From contig DXHR01000028.1 of NCBI GenBank assembly GCA_019113295.1, positions 1 through 63,117 of the forward strand: a stretch of 63,117 bases of DNA, in the 5' to 3' direction. The notes below the pieces were generated by a model that searched no databases, was not told the origin of the DNA, and saw only the letters and a list, made by a program, of their open reading frames with translations. A program made the position numbers and the translations under genes. Every line of letters starts with the position of its first letter. Position 1 is the first letter of the stretch. This DNA comes from Candidatus Salinicoccus stercoripullorum (GTDB lineage Bacteria; Bacillota; Bacilli; Staphylococcales; Salinicoccaceae). Shown in pieces: positions 7,769 through 16,605 of the stretch.

Positions 7769-9172
7769 CTAATGCTCTTCTGTCTGCGGTTTACGCAGTC
7801 TGAATGCCAGGATGAACCCGGCGAGTGAAAAGACTCCGGTGAGGATGAACGACATGTTCACGCCGTGTATCATGCCCATAGCCCCCTCCCCGGGTATCAT
7901 TGTGATTGTCATGACCGACACGAAAAGTGCCGTTCCGACGGCGCCGGCAACCTGGCGCATCGTGTTGTTCATCGCAGTACCGTGCGGCACAAGCCTGTCT
8001 GACAGCTGGTTGAGTCCGGCGGTGGTGGATGGCATCATCACCATCGATATACCGAGCATCCGGACTGCATTGACTACTGCAAGGTACGTGAATGTTGTTT
8101 CTGTATCGAGCACCGTAAACATGAACGTGGTGACAGTGATGATTCCCAGCCCCGGTATCACCAGCCACCTGGCGCCGAATTTATCGAACAGCCGGCCGGT
8201 GACAGGACTCATGATGCCCATGAGAAGTGCGCCCGGCAGCATCATTAACCCGGACTCGAAGGCGGTGAAACCGAGCATGTTCTGCATGAAAATCGGCAGT
8301 ATGATGGCACCGCCGATCATCGTCATGAATGCCACCATGCCAATGATTGTCGCAAGCGTGAATACCGGGTCACTGAAGACTCTGAACTCCAGTATCGGCT
8401 GCTTGAGCCTGAACTGCCTTCTGATGAATAGAGTCAGCGTCACGGCTCCGACGAGCAATGACGTAACGACCGTCGGATTCAGCCAGCCGCTGCCTGCGAC
8501 ACTGAACCCGTAAAGCAGTCCTCCGAAGCCGAGTGTCGACAGGACGATCGAAGTGACATCGAGCTTCGGGTCCGTCTGCTCGGTGACATTCCTGAGTATG
8601 AAATATGCGACGATGAGGTCGAGGATGACAATCGGCAGTATGATGTAGAACAGACCGCGCCACGGATAGATTTCAACAAACCAGCCGGACAATGTCGGTC
8701 CGATGGCCGGGGCAAAACTGATGACCAGGCCGAAGAAGCCCATCGCGGTCCCCCGCTTTTCCCGCGGATAGACAAGGAACAGTATCGTCTGCATCAGCGG
8801 CATGATGATGCCGGCACCTGAAGCCTGCAGTATCCTTCCGAACATGAGTACCGTAAAGTTTGGTGCAGTGCCGCAGACTAATGTACCGATACCGAACAGC
8901 GTGAGTGCTGTGAAGAAAAGCCTTCTCGTCGTAAACTTGCCGATGAGAAATGCTGTGACGGGAATCATGATGCCATTGACCAGCATGAAGACGGACTGCA
9001 GCCACTGGGCCACGTCCGCTTCCAGGTCAAGATCCGCCATGATATGCGGGATGGCCGTGGCGAGCAGCGTCTGGTTCAAAATTGCGGCGAATGCACCCGA
9101 CAGGAGGACCAGCATCAGCGGCAGCTTCTTTATCTCCGTCCGTTTTTCCATTTCCTGTACATGTTGGGTCAT
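7769..9172 (-). CDS. MFS drug:H+ antiporter, DHA2 family (copy 3)
   Basis: This 467-aa exporter with 14 predicted helices is a near paralog of the gene at 5760-7184; most of the helices read almost identically. Motif C reads SFAPAIGPTLSGWF. GCAGGAAA upstream supports the ATG at 9172 over one six codons earlier. It ends 40 bases from the marR stop. The pair flanking marR looks like a tandem duplication, with marR on the opposite strand in the middle. Whether both copies answer to the same regulator is not known; no copy of the 13-bp operator palindrome was seen upstream of this one. Confidence 0.92.
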   Translation of the reverse strand: MTQHVQEMEKRTEIKKLPLMLVLLSGAFAAILNQTLLATAIPHIMADLDLEADVAQWLQSVFMLVNGIMIPVTAFLIGKFTTRRLFFTALTLFGIGTLVCGTAPNFTVLMFGRILQASGAGIIMPLMQTILFLVYPREKRGTAMGFFGLVISFAPAIGPTLSGWFVEIYPWRGLFYIILPIVILDLIVAYFILRNVTEQTDPKLDVTSIVLSTLGFGGLLYGFSVAGSGWLNPTVVTSLLVGAVTLTLFIRRQFRLKQPILEFRVFSDPVFTLATIIGMVAFMTMIGGAIILPIFMQNMLGFTAFESGLMMLPGALLMGIMSPVTGRLFDKFGARWLVIPGLGIITVTTFMFTVLDTETTFTYLAVVNAVRMLGISMVMMPSTTAGLNQLSDRLVPHGTAMNNTMRQVAGAVGTALFVSVMTITMIPGEGAMGMIHGVNMSFILTGVFSLAGFILAFRLRKPQTEEH

Positions 9173-9231
9173 AAGATTTCCTGCTTTCATTATCGAAAAA
9201 GTACGTCTCTGATCTTACTGCACATAATAGT

Positions 9232-9260
9232 GTAAGCGCCCCTTGAAGCGGGACGCTTAC
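9232..9260 (-). terminator. stem-loop after pepT
   Basis: GTAAGCG and CGCTTAC arms give an 11-bp stem with one G-U pair directly after the pepT stop. There is no T-run on the minus strand, so it may be a weak terminator or only a transcript-end stabiliser. Confidence 0.45.
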
Positions 9261-9265
9261 AAATA

Positions 9266-10489
9266 TCACCTGTTTTTGGCGAGCCTGCTGATCTCTGCGA
9301 TGACCTTCACTGCTTTTTCCATTACATCGACCGATGCGTATTCGAATTTGCCGTGAAAGTTCTCCCCGCCTGTGAACAGATTCGGTGTCGGAAGACCCTT
9401 GTACGACAGCTGGGAACCATCCGTCCCGCCCCTGACCGGCTGGATGACAGGCTCTATGTCCAGATTGCGCATTGCCTGTTCTGCATAATCGACGATTTCC
9501 ATCACCGGTTCAATCTTATCCTTCATATTATAGTACTGGTCGTGCATTTCAAGTTCCACACGTTCTTTACCGTATTTTTCGCCTATCTCCACAGTTTTCG
9601 CCTCCATCAGGCGTTTGCGGGCTTCGAATTTTCCTTTGTCGAAGTCGCGGATGATGAATTCCGCCTTCATCTTTTCAACATCCCCGCCCATTCGCGTCAG
9701 GTGGATGAACCCTTCATACCCCTCGGTTCGCTCCGGCGTCTCACCGGCATCGAACATCGTGACGAATTCGGATGCCATGCGGCCGGCATTCACCATCTTG
9801 TCCTTGGCAGTCCCGGGATGTACACTGTTGCCGGTAAATGTCACATGTGCACTTGCGGCATTGAAACTCTCATACTGGAGTTCGCCTTCCGGGCCGCCGT
9901 CCACGGTATAGGCAAAATCGGCCCCGAAGCGGTCGACATCGAAGTGATGCGGCCCGCGCCCTATCTCTTCATCCGGCGTGAATGCCACACGTATCTTACC
10001 GTGTCTTATTTCATCGTTATTGATCAGGTATTCCATCGCCGTCATGATTTCAGCGATGCCGGCTTTATTATCCGCTCCGAGGAGCGTCATGCCATCTGTC
10101 GTCATCAGCGTATGGCCTTTGTATTTTTCAAGTTCAGGAAACTGGTTCGGCGACAGTACAACATCCTCCTCCTCATTCAGGATGATGTCTCCCCCCATGT
10201 ACTCGACAATCTGCGGATTGACACCGGTGCCTGTGAAATCGGTCGATGTATCCACATGTGCCAGGAAGCCGATGACCGGCGCATCCTCGATATTCTCCGG
10301 CAGTGTCGCCATAAGATATCCTTTTTCATCCGTTTCCACTTCCGTCATCCCGATATCTTTCAGCTCCTGTTCGAGGAGCCTGATCAGGTTCCACTGCTTG
10401 TCAGTGGAGGGTGTCGCGCCACTTGCTGCATCCGATTGCGTATCTATTTTTACATATCTTGTCAGGCGTTCAATAAGCGTATCTTTCAT
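9266..10489 (-). CDS. pepT: peptidase T (tripeptide aminopeptidase)
   Basis: This 407-aa protein is a cytosolic zinc-dependent M20B aminopeptidase that removes the N-terminal residue of tripeptides. Signature elements are the HVDTS metal-binding motif near residue 78, a second metal site in GADNKAG, the catalytic TPDEEIGRG near residue 173, and the C-terminal [10 protein letters not shown]. Length matches known PepT (about 408 aa). GGGGGAA selects the ATG at 10489; the ATG five codons upstream sits on top of that site. It appears monocistronic. Confidence 0.96.
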   Translation of the reverse strand: MKDTLIERLTRYVKIDTQSDAASGATPSTDKQWNLIRLLEQELKDIGMTEVETDEKGYLMATLPENIEDAPVIGFLAHVDTSTDFTGTGVNPQIVEYMGGDIILNEEEDVVLSPNQFPELEKYKGHTLMTTDGMTLLGADNKAGIAEIMTAMEYLINNDEIRHGKIRVAFTPDEEIGRGPHHFDVDRFGADFAYTVDGGPEGELQYESFNAASAHVTFTGNSVHPGTAKDKMVNAGRMASEFVTMFDAGETPERTEGYEGFIHLTRMGGDVEKMKAEFIIRDFDKGKFEARKRLMEAKTVEIGEKYGKERVELEMHDQYYNMKDKIEPVMEIVDYAEQAMRNLDIEPVIQPVRGGTDGSQLSYKGLPTPNLFTGGENFHGKFEYASVDVMEKAVKVIAEISRLAKNR

Positions 10490-10592
10490 GTCCCATTCCC
10501 CCAAGAGTCATTTTAGTTATATTCTATCATACGAATGAGTGGAAATTTATCGATTGGCACACACTGACGGCAGTATGAAGACAACTGAATCC

Positions 10593-10617
10593 AAAAAAGC
10601 AGACCTCCCGGTCTGCT
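10593..10617 (-). terminator. terminator of the ddl-NUDIX-GNAT operon
   Basis: AGCAGACC/GGTCTGCT arms with a TCCC loop (10598-10617) are followed on the minus strand by TTTTTT. It lies just past the acetyltransferase stop. Confidence 0.87.
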
Positions 10618-10628
10618 CCGGCAATAAT

Positions 10629-11141
10629 CTATATATTTTTGATATCTTTCCATCCAAATACAAGTTCAGTCAGTGTGTCGCCGCCGATATCCGTTTCTTC
10701 CTTGGCGATGACTTTACCGCCCATCTTCTCATAGAAGCCGCATGCCTGATTGTCTTCAAGCGCGATGATGATCATGCTTTCAAAACCGCGTTCAATGAGG
10801 TCGGAGACCACTGCATCAAACAGCTGGCGTCCGCCGCCCCTGCCCTGCACCGCCTCATAAAGATATATGGCGTAGAGCTCACCGTCATATCCAATATGCT
10901 CCTCGGAACGTTCCGGACCGCCGACGGCAAAGCCCACCGTACTCCCGTCCCCATCAATAAGCAGGAATGTATTATTCTGCGTAACCACCGCTTCCCATAC
11001 TTCCTCGCGTTTTTTATAATCGAGCGCAGAAAGATAATCATCACTGACGATCCCTTTATAAGTCGTGCGCCAGCTGTCGACCTGCACTTTCGCTATATCC
11101 CTGGCATCCGGCTGGCCGGCTGTTCTGATTTTGAATGACAT
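10629..11141 (-). CDS. GNAT family N-acetyltransferase
   Basis: This 170-aa protein has the GNAT fold: an N-terminal part with VDSWRTTYKGIVSDDYL typical of a widespread Firmicute subfamily, beta strand 4 as GELYAIYLYEAVQG, and the acetyl-CoA loop RGGGRQLFDAVV. GAGGGGG precedes ATG 11141. It is the last gene of a unit ddl, NUDIX, GNAT with short gaps and ends at a clear terminator. The substrate is unknown. Confidence 0.9.
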   Translation of the reverse strand: MSFKIRTAGQPDARDIAKVQVDSWRTTYKGIVSDDYLSALDYKKREEVWEAVVTQNNTFLLIDGDGSTVGFAVGGPERSEEHIGYDGELYAIYLYEAVQGRGGGRQLFDAVVSDLIERGFESMIIIALEDNQACGFYEKMGGKVIAKEETDIGGDTLTELVFGWKDIKNI

Positions 11142-11177
11142 TGCACTTCCCCCTCTCATCCTGACAGGCTGCATTTA

Positions 11178-11627
11178 TTACAGCAATTTCAGCCTGAATC
11201 CCTCTTTTTCTTTGTAGTAATAGAACTCCGACAGCAGTTCGGAGTCGAATACTTCGAACATCTCCTTGAAATCACGGGCGAGCTCATAGTCCAAAAGTGC
11301 ACTTTTATCAATCCAGAACACTTCCCCTTCATCACTTGAAGTAAGCTCCCCTTCAAACTCATCCGTCCGGTAGAATAAAACGACATACCTTGCATCATTT
11401 TTGTCCTGGAACTGTTTCGTCCCGCACAGGCTCAAAGATTTTACAGTAAGTCCCGTTTCCTCATAGACTTCCCTTCTGACCGATTCGACGAATGACTCTC
11501 CCTTCTCAATCTTTCCTCCCGGAAAAGTGATGCCCGGCCAGCTGCTTATCCGGTCCTGCACGAGAATCCTGTCTCCGTCACATACCATGCACATATTGGT
11601 AAATACCGCATTTTCATAATCTGCCAT
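11178..11627 (-). CDS. NUDIX hydrolase
   Basis: This 149-aa protein contains a full Nudix box, beginning GGKIEKGESF near residue 39 and ending with the metal-binding REVYEETGL. It should hydrolyse a nucleoside diphosphate-linked substrate; sequence does not say which. The MutT-like size and the N-terminal TNMCMV strand resemble the 8-oxo-dGTPase group. The chosen ATG follows AGGTGAGG; a GTG three codons upstream is too close to that site. It begins 10 bases after the ddl stop, so it is co-transcribed with ddl. Confidence 0.93.
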   Translation of the reverse strand: MADYENAVFTNMCMVCDGDRILVQDRISSWPGITFPGGKIEKGESFVESVRREVYEETGLTVKSLSLCGTKQFQDKNDARYVVLFYRTDEFEGELTSSDEGEVFWIDKSALLDYELARDFKEMFEVFDSELLSEFYYYKEKEGFRLKLL

Positions 11628-11636
11628 ATCCCTCAC

Positions 11637-12698
11637 CTACATGATGTCCGTCTTCAGCTGCCGGCTGCGGTTGTGTCTCTCAAGCGAGAGTTCGATCAGC
11701 CGGTCGAGAAGTTCGGAATATTCGATGCCGGATGCTTCGAGCAGCTTCGGGTACATGCTGATGCTTGTGAAGCCGGGCAGTGTATTGATTTCGTTGACGA
11801 TGACTTCGCCGGTGTCCGTCAGGAAGACATCCACCCTGGCCATGCCTTCGCAGTCGAGGATCCGAAAAGCATCAAGCGCCGTCTTCCGGATCCGCTGCTC
11901 TGAACTCTCATCAAGTTTCGCGGGAATTTCCAGGGCCGCCCCGCTCTCGTCGATATATTTCGACTCGTAGCTGTAGAAATCAGTATTCGCAACGATTTCA
12001 CCCGGCACGGATGCCATCGGATGTGCATTCCCCAGGACGGACACTTCGATTTCGCGCCCTTCAACCGCGCTTTCAACCATAACCTTGGTGTCGAATTCAA
12101 ATGCGAGCGCCACTGCTTCATAGAAGCTTTCTTCATCCGTGACTTTGGACACACCAACGGAAGAGCCCTGGTTCACAGGCTTAACGAACATCGGGAGGCC
12201 GAGTTTCCCTCTGACAGTGCCGTAGTCCGCATCGTTCTTTTCATTGTGTCTGAATAACACCCAGTCCGCCACCTTTATGCCCTCAAGCTTCAGCAGTTTC
12301 TTCGTCATGTCCTTGTCCATGCAGACGGCGGAACTCCGCACGTTGCAGCCGACATACGGGATGTCCGCCATCTCCAGCAGACCCTGCACGCTGCCATCCT
12401 CCCCGGCTGTACCATGCAGGATCGGCAGGATTACATCGAGGGATTCCACACCTTTTTCCGACGACAGCTGTTTCGACGGGATGATGGACAGTCCTGTAGA
12501 CCCGTCACCTGCTTCAAGGCTTCTGATCTCCTCCGACTGGTGGCTGAGCAGCCACTCCCCTTTCTTTGAAATATGTATAAGCTTCACATCATATTTATCT
12601 TTATCGAGGGCATTCAGTACACTTTCCGCCGAACGCATTGACACCTCATGCTCCGTCGACTGTCCGCCGTATAGTATCCCCACATTCAATTTCACCAT
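11637..12698 (-). CDS. ddl: D-alanine--D-alanine ligase
   Basis: This 353-aa ATP-grasp enzyme joins two D-alanines for peptidoglycan precursors in the cytosol. Visible are GGQSTEHEVSMRSA at the N-terminus, ILHGTAGEDGSVQGLLE near residue 95, the ATP lid KPVNQGSSVGVSKV, and the magnesium and substrate motif NEINTLPGFTSISMYP. The loop SYESKYIDES carries a tyrosine where D-Ala-D-Ala ligases have one and VanA-type D-lactate ligases do not, so normal D-Ala-D-Ala specificity is expected. It leads an operon with a NUDIX hydrolase and an acetyltransferase and is divergent from the ABC exporter. Confidence 0.96.
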   Translation of the reverse strand: MVKLNVGILYGGQSTEHEVSMRSAESVLNALDKDKYDVKLIHISKKGEWLLSHQSEEIRSLEAGDGSTGLSIIPSKQLSSEKGVESLDVILPILHGTAGEDGSVQGLLEMADIPYVGCNVRSSAVCMDKDMTKKLLKLEGIKVADWVLFRHNEKNDADYGTVRGKLGLPMFVKPVNQGSSVGVSKVTDEESFYEAVALAFEFDTKVMVESAVEGREIEVSVLGNAHPMASVPGEIVANTDFYSYESKYIDESGAALEIPAKLDESSEQRIRKTALDAFRILDCEGMARVDVFLTDTGEVIVNEINTLPGFTSISMYPKLLEASGIEYSELLDRLIELSLERHNRSRQLKTDIM

Positions 12699-12799
12699 AT
12701 CATTCCACTCCTAGATTCTGACCATTTCTGTTTACTTAATAATATCACACAGCGCCTTCCGATTCTTTTATTTTCCTCCGCATCCGCTCATTTCCATGC

Positions 12800-12805
12800 T
12801 ATAAT
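12800..12805 (+). promoter_or_regulatory. -10 box of the ABC exporter gene
   Basis: TATAAT at 12800-12805 lies 48 bases before the TTG start. It makes the in-frame TTG at 12808 impossible as a start, because transcription would begin beyond it. The -35 region is weak. Confidence 0.5.
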
Positions 12806-12852
12806 CTTTGTTGGATAAAATTTCATATTCCGAAATAAAAGGAGGGTTACCC

Positions 12853-14568
12853 TTGAAGAAATTCTTCTCCTATTATGCACCATATAAAGCACTGTTCACG
12901 CTGGATTTCACATGTGCAGTCATCGTCGGGCTGCTAGAGCTCGCATTCCCGCTCATCGTCAACCTGTTCATCGACGAATTGCTGCCGACTGAAAACGTCC
13001 GGCTCATACTGCTGGCGGCAGTGGGCCTCGTTGCCATATACCTCTTCAACACCCTGCTCCAGTTCATTGTTACTTACTGGGGCCACATGCTCGGCACCAA
13101 CATCGAGCGTGACATCAGAAACGAAATGTACAGCCATATCCAGCGGCTATCCTACCGCTTCTTTGACAATACGAAGACCGGCAGGCTGCTGACACGTCTG
13201 ACGAATGATCTGATGAACGTCGGAGAGATGGCGCACCACGGGCCGGAAGACCTGTTCATCGCACTCATGACACTACTCGGCGCCTTCGGCATCATGCTGT
13301 CGATCAATGCGGAGCTTGCGGTGATCTCCTTCGTCATCGTCCCTGTCATCCTCGTCATCGCCATCTATTTCAACAAGAAGATGACGGTCGCGTTCAGGGA
13401 ACTGTTCGGGAGGGTCTCGGACTTCAACCATATGATCGAAGACAAAGTCGGCGGCATCCGTCTTGTACAGGCATTCGCCAATGAAGACCGCGAACTTCAG
13501 GCATTCAGGGAAATCAACGAAGCGTTCAGAAAGACGAAACTGAAAGCCTATAAGATCATGTCCTTCAACAATTCATCCACCTACATGCTCATGCGGCTGG
13601 TGACGGTCTTCATCCTGATTGCGGGCACATACTTCGTGATGAACGGAGACCTCAGCTACGGCGAATTTGTCGCTTTCGTCCTGATTTCAAATATGCTGTT
13701 CAAACCGCTCGAGAAGATCAATGCAATCATCGAACTGTATCCGAACGGCATCGCCGGATTCAACCATTTCAGAGAGATCATGCGCGAGGAACCCGATGTC
13801 AAAGAGAATGAGGATGCCATCGAATTGAAAGATGTCCGCGGGAACATCACGTATGAAAATGTCAATTTCAGATATGAAGACAAGACGATACTGGATGACA
13901 TTTCCCTCACTGTGAATCCGGGGGAAACAATCGCCATCGTCGGGCCGAGCGGCGCCGGAAAGACGACACTCTGCTCACTCCTGCCCCGGTTCTACGATAT
14001 AAACGGAGGTTCAATCAAAATCGACGGCACCGACATCCGCGACCTGACACTTGCTTCACTCAGGGAAAATATCGGCACCGTACAGCAGGATGTATTTTTA
14101 TTCTCCGGTACGCTCCGGGACAATGTTGCATACGGCAAACCCGGGGCGGATGATGGGGAAATCCATGAAGCTTTGGACAAAGCGCGGCTGACCGAACTTG
14201 TTGAAAGCTACCGCGACGGACTCGGTACTGTCGTCGGTGAACGCGGTGTCAAACTTTCAGGCGGCCAGAAGCAGCGGATCGCAATCGCCCGGATGTTCCT
14301 GAAAAACCCACCTATATTGATTCTGGATGAGGCGACAAGTGCGCTCGACACTGAAACCGAGATGCAGATCCAAAAGGCATTGAACCGCCTTGCCGAAGGC
14401 CGGACGACGCTCGTCATCGCCCACAGGCTCGCCACTATCAAAAATGCAGACCGCATCATGGTTGTGACGAAAGACGGCATTACAGAGAGCGGCACCCATG
14501 AAGAACTGCTTGACATCGAAAAAGGTGTCTACAGGGGACTTCACGATGCACAGTTCAGCGTACAATAG
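12853..14568 (+). CDS. ABC exporter, fused membrane and ATPase domains
   Basis: This 571-aa half-transporter has a six-helix type IV exporter domain (about residues 1-310) followed by a nucleotide-binding domain. Walker A is GPSGAGKTTL, the Q-loop follows, the signature is LSGGQKQRIAIAR, Walker B is ILILDEATSALD, and the H-loop is IAHRLATI. It should act as a homodimer like Sav1866 or BmrA, exporting lipids or drugs; the substrate is not known. The start is a TTG after a strong AAAGGAGGG. A bidirectional terminator follows. It is divergent from ddl. Confidence 0.93.
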   Translation: MKKFFSYYAPYKALFTLDFTCAVIVGLLELAFPLIVNLFIDELLPTENVRLILLAAVGLVAIYLFNTLLQFIVTYWGHMLGTNIERDIRNEMYSHIQRLSYRFFDNTKTGRLLTRLTNDLMNVGEMAHHGPEDLFIALMTLLGAFGIMLSINAELAVISFVIVPVILVIAIYFNKKMTVAFRELFGRVSDFNHMIEDKVGGIRLVQAFANEDRELQAFREINEAFRKTKLKAYKIMSFNNSSTYMLMRLVTVFILIAGTYFVMNGDLSYGEFVAFVLISNMLFKPLEKINAIIELYPNGIAGFNHFREIMREEPDVKENEDAIELKDVRGNITYENVNFRYEDKTILDDISLTVNPGETIAIVGPSGAGKTTLCSLLPRFYDINGGSIKIDGTDIRDLTLASLRENIGTVQQDVFLFSGTLRDNVAYGKPGADDGEIHEALDKARLTELVESYRDGLGTVVGERGVKLSGGQKQRIAIARMFLKNPPILILDEATSALDTETEMQIQKALNRLAEGRTTLVIAHRLATIKNADRIMVVTKDGITESGTHEELLDIEKGVYRGLHDAQFSVQ

Positions 14569-14580
14569 CCGATGTCAGAC

Positions 14581-14628
14581 GAAAAAATCTCCGGAATCAC
14601 TTCATGACAAGTGACGCCGGAGATTCTT
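14581..14628. terminator. bidirectional terminator
   Basis: AATCTCCGG/CCGGAGATT with inner arms TCACTT/AAGTGA forms a long hairpin, with T-rich sequence on both outward sides. It separates the ABC exporter from the convergent nhaC-like gene. Confidence 0.85.
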
Positions 14629-14636
14629 TGTCCGTA

Positions 14637-16118
14637 TCAACGTTCGTTTCCATCAGGCCTTTCCTTTAGCTCCTCGCCATTTTTCCCTTCATAGCGCAGC
14701 CCCCACCCAGTCAGAGCTGCAACGAGCATGATGATGAAAAGGAACCAGCCCTGGAACACAAACGGAAACACTGCGGTCGGCTCGACGACGGGCAGCCAGT
14801 CATATGAATCTGCCTTTATCGTCTGGATTGTCGACCAGCCAAGCAGGACCGGTGCACCCCACGGGAAAATATAGCCCAGTGCAGAAGTTACCGCATCCAG
14901 CATGTTTGCGCGGCGGTAACGGTGGATCTGATATTTCTCACCGATTTCCTTCACAAATGGCGCAGCTGCGATTTCTGCTGCAGTATTGATTGTTATGGAA
15001 CTGTTGAGCAATGCTACGATCGCCCAAATGGAAAGTTCTGCCCTCCGGACGGAATTTCTGATCCATTTGACCAGTCCGTTCGTTATCGCAGCCATTGTTC
15101 CGCCGAGACGCATCACATGCGCCGACCCGACAATCAGCAGGATGAGTATCGCCATGTTGAAATACCCTGTCAGTCCGGAAACAAGTGCACCCTGGACTAC
15201 ATTATCGGAGTCTGGATTGAAGCGTATGATATCCCCGAGTGTCCCCGGAGCAATCAGCAGTATCATTACAATCGCCGACAGGATTCCCCATGTCAGTGAA
15301 GTCAGCAGATGCTGGCCGGATAAAGCAAGAATAAGTACGAGTGCGAAAGGCACCAGCATTATAAGACCGCTCGGGCCAACGGATTCCATTATGGATCCTG
15401 CAGATGCCTGGTTCGTCGTCGAGCCGCCACCGCCGAATATCGCGAAAAGGATGACGGCAGGAACAGCTGCAGCAATCGAATATTTGAAACGGCTGCGGAC
15501 GACGCCCGGCACATCCGCTTCCTGGGTCGTCGCTGAAACGATCGTCGTATCAGAAACCGGCGCAAGGTTGTCACCGAATACTGCGCCCGCCAGAATGGCG
15601 GCGAACAAGAATGTCGGATCTCCCCCCACTGCAACACCTGCCGGATACATCAGCGTACAGAATGCAACGGTTGTTCCATATCCTGTACCGACAGCAGTTG
15701 AGAATACTGATGCGAGAAGGAAGGTCAGTGCGACAAACAGTCCGCCTTCGACACCTGTCACCGAACCGATCCAGACAAGCCCTTCCACCAGCCCCCCAAC
15801 CTGGAGGATCTGGGCGAACATGCCCGCATAGAACCATGCAACCATGGCAATCACACCTATCGGCTGTGCCAGACCGTCAAACAGCCCCTGTGCGTAATCC
15901 TCCCATTTGCTTTTGCATAAAAGGAGTCCCAGAGTCACACCCATCACAGCACCCAGGACGAGCGCAACTTCAGACGATAATTGCATTACACTGATCGTAA
16001 TCGCCCATACTACAAAAAATAATAAAGGGACCGCTGCGCCAAATGGTCCCATCCGGAACTCCAGTTTCTCAACCGTCCGTTCCCCTGTCGCACGGTTCAA
16101 TTCTTCATTGTTATTCAT
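14637..16118 (-). CDS. Na+/H+ antiporter, NhaC family
   Basis: This 493-aa membrane protein has about 12 hydrophobic segments and the NhaC-type signature region AILAGAVFGDNLAPVSDTT, whose acidic residue lies in a membrane segment. It would expel sodium in exchange for protons, fitting a halotolerant lifestyle. A second conserved patch is ASVFSTAVGTGYGTTVAF. GGGGGGAG precedes the ATG. Some NhaC-fold relatives carry other exchanges such as malate/lactate, so the exact ions are inferred. It is a single gene with a shared terminator. Confidence 0.9.
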   Translation of the reverse strand: MNNNEELNRATGERTVEKLEFRMGPFGAAVPLLFFVVWAITISVMQLSSEVALVLGAVMGVTLGLLLCKSKWEDYAQGLFDGLAQPIGVIAMVAWFYAGMFAQILQVGGLVEGLVWIGSVTGVEGGLFVALTFLLASVFSTAVGTGYGTTVAFCTLMYPAGVAVGGDPTFLFAAILAGAVFGDNLAPVSDTTIVSATTQEADVPGVVRSRFKYSIAAAVPAVILFAIFGGGGSTTNQASAGSIMESVGPSGLIMLVPFALVLILALSGQHLLTSLTWGILSAIVMILLIAPGTLGDIIRFNPDSDNVVQGALVSGLTGYFNMAILILLIVGSAHVMRLGGTMAAITNGLVKWIRNSVRRAELSIWAIVALLNSSITINTAAEIAAAPFVKEIGEKYQIHRYRRANMLDAVTSALGYIFPWGAPVLLGWSTIQTIKADSYDWLPVVEPTAVFPFVFQGWFLFIIMLVAALTGWGLRYEGKNGEELKERPDGNER

Positions 16119-16288
16119 TTTTCTCCCCCCAATGTTTTGGCGGCATCTTAACGTTGAAGAAGCCGCTTCCCATTTCAGCCTATCATAATTTCTGAATATA
16201 CCGAATAGATAAATAACTGTTTTTATCTTAACTGATTTTCATAAAAAGCAGTCCGGGGTTGATTTGCCTGAATATTCGATAAAAATCA

Positions 16289-16317
16289 TTGACTTTCAAA
16301 TGAAGTACTGATATCAT
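16289..16317 (+). promoter_or_regulatory. promoter of the pheA leader transcript
   Basis: TTGACT (16289-16294) and TATCAT (16312-16317) are separated by 17 bases. Transcription would start near 16324, leaving a short untranslated stretch ahead of the leader peptide ATG. Confidence 0.65.
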
Positions 16318-16350
16318 TTGTTACAATCTTAATTGAATTGAGTGATACTT

Positions 16351-16410
16351 ATGTCAAACACATATATGCAGACTCAATCGAATACTTTCTTTTTCAGCGA
16401 TTTTAGATAG
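16351..16410 (+). CDS. PheL-like leader peptide (19 aa)
   Basis: A 19-codon reading frame lies between the promoter and pheA. Its second half reads TFFFSDFR and then a TAG stop, so four of its last seven codons are Phe. A weak GAG site sits eight bases before the ATG. The stop codon directly abuts the first strand of a series of mutually exclusive hairpins ending in a terminator. By analogy with the enterobacterial pheA leader, its job is to let ribosome stalling at Phe codons report charged tRNA-Phe levels; the peptide itself needs no other function. Confidence 0.8.
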   Translation: MSNTYMQTQSNTFFFSDFR

Positions 16411-16522
16411 CGTCTATATTCCATCGTGGATATAGGCGGCGCGCATATATCTATGATGGCTGATTTGGACATGCAAATTTTCAAAATCCGGCCATGGAGC
16501 GATCTGAATGGCTGGATTTTTT
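16411..16522 (+). promoter_or_regulatory. phenylalanine transcription attenuator of pheA
   Basis: Five segments pair in alternative ways. Segments 1:2 are 16411-16423 with 16427-16438 (one bulge). Segments 2:3 are 16421-16438 with 16442-16459, an 18-bp stem with one mismatch and a 3-nt loop. Segments 3:4 are 16456-16466 with 16484-16495, the antiterminator. Segments 4:5 are 16483-16495 with 16508-16520, a 13-bp terminator followed by a T-run. A ribosome paused at the Phe codons leaves segment 1 free, so 1:2 and 3:4 form and transcription continues. A ribosome at the stop codon hides segment 1, so 2:3 and the 4:5 terminator form. Confidence 0.8.
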
Positions 16523-16534
16523 CATTACTTTTTT

Positions 16535-16577
16535 AACCATTCGGGTTCCTTCTGCAGGCGGGTCCGGGTGGTTTTTT
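16535..16577 (+). terminator. second terminator-like hairpin before pheA
   Basis: A 14-bp stem rich in G-U pairs (16535-16548 with 16560-16573) is followed by T residues to 16577, only 15 bases before the pheA ribosome binding site. It may be a backup terminator or a structure that limits leader read-through. Confidence 0.5.
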
Positions 16578-16605
16578 ATTTCACAAAATTCGAGGAGTGG
16601 TTTTT

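Noticed and set aside
15389-15837. Frames on either strand inside the NhaC gene
   Set aside because: They are shadows of a clear membrane protein gene and have no ribosome binding sites or family features.
16324-16605. T-box riboswitch upstream of pheA
   Set aside because: The conserved T-box sequence (AGGGTGG-N-ACCGCG) is absent; GGGTGG near 16566 is followed by T residues, and the leader ORF with stacked Phe codons explains the region better.
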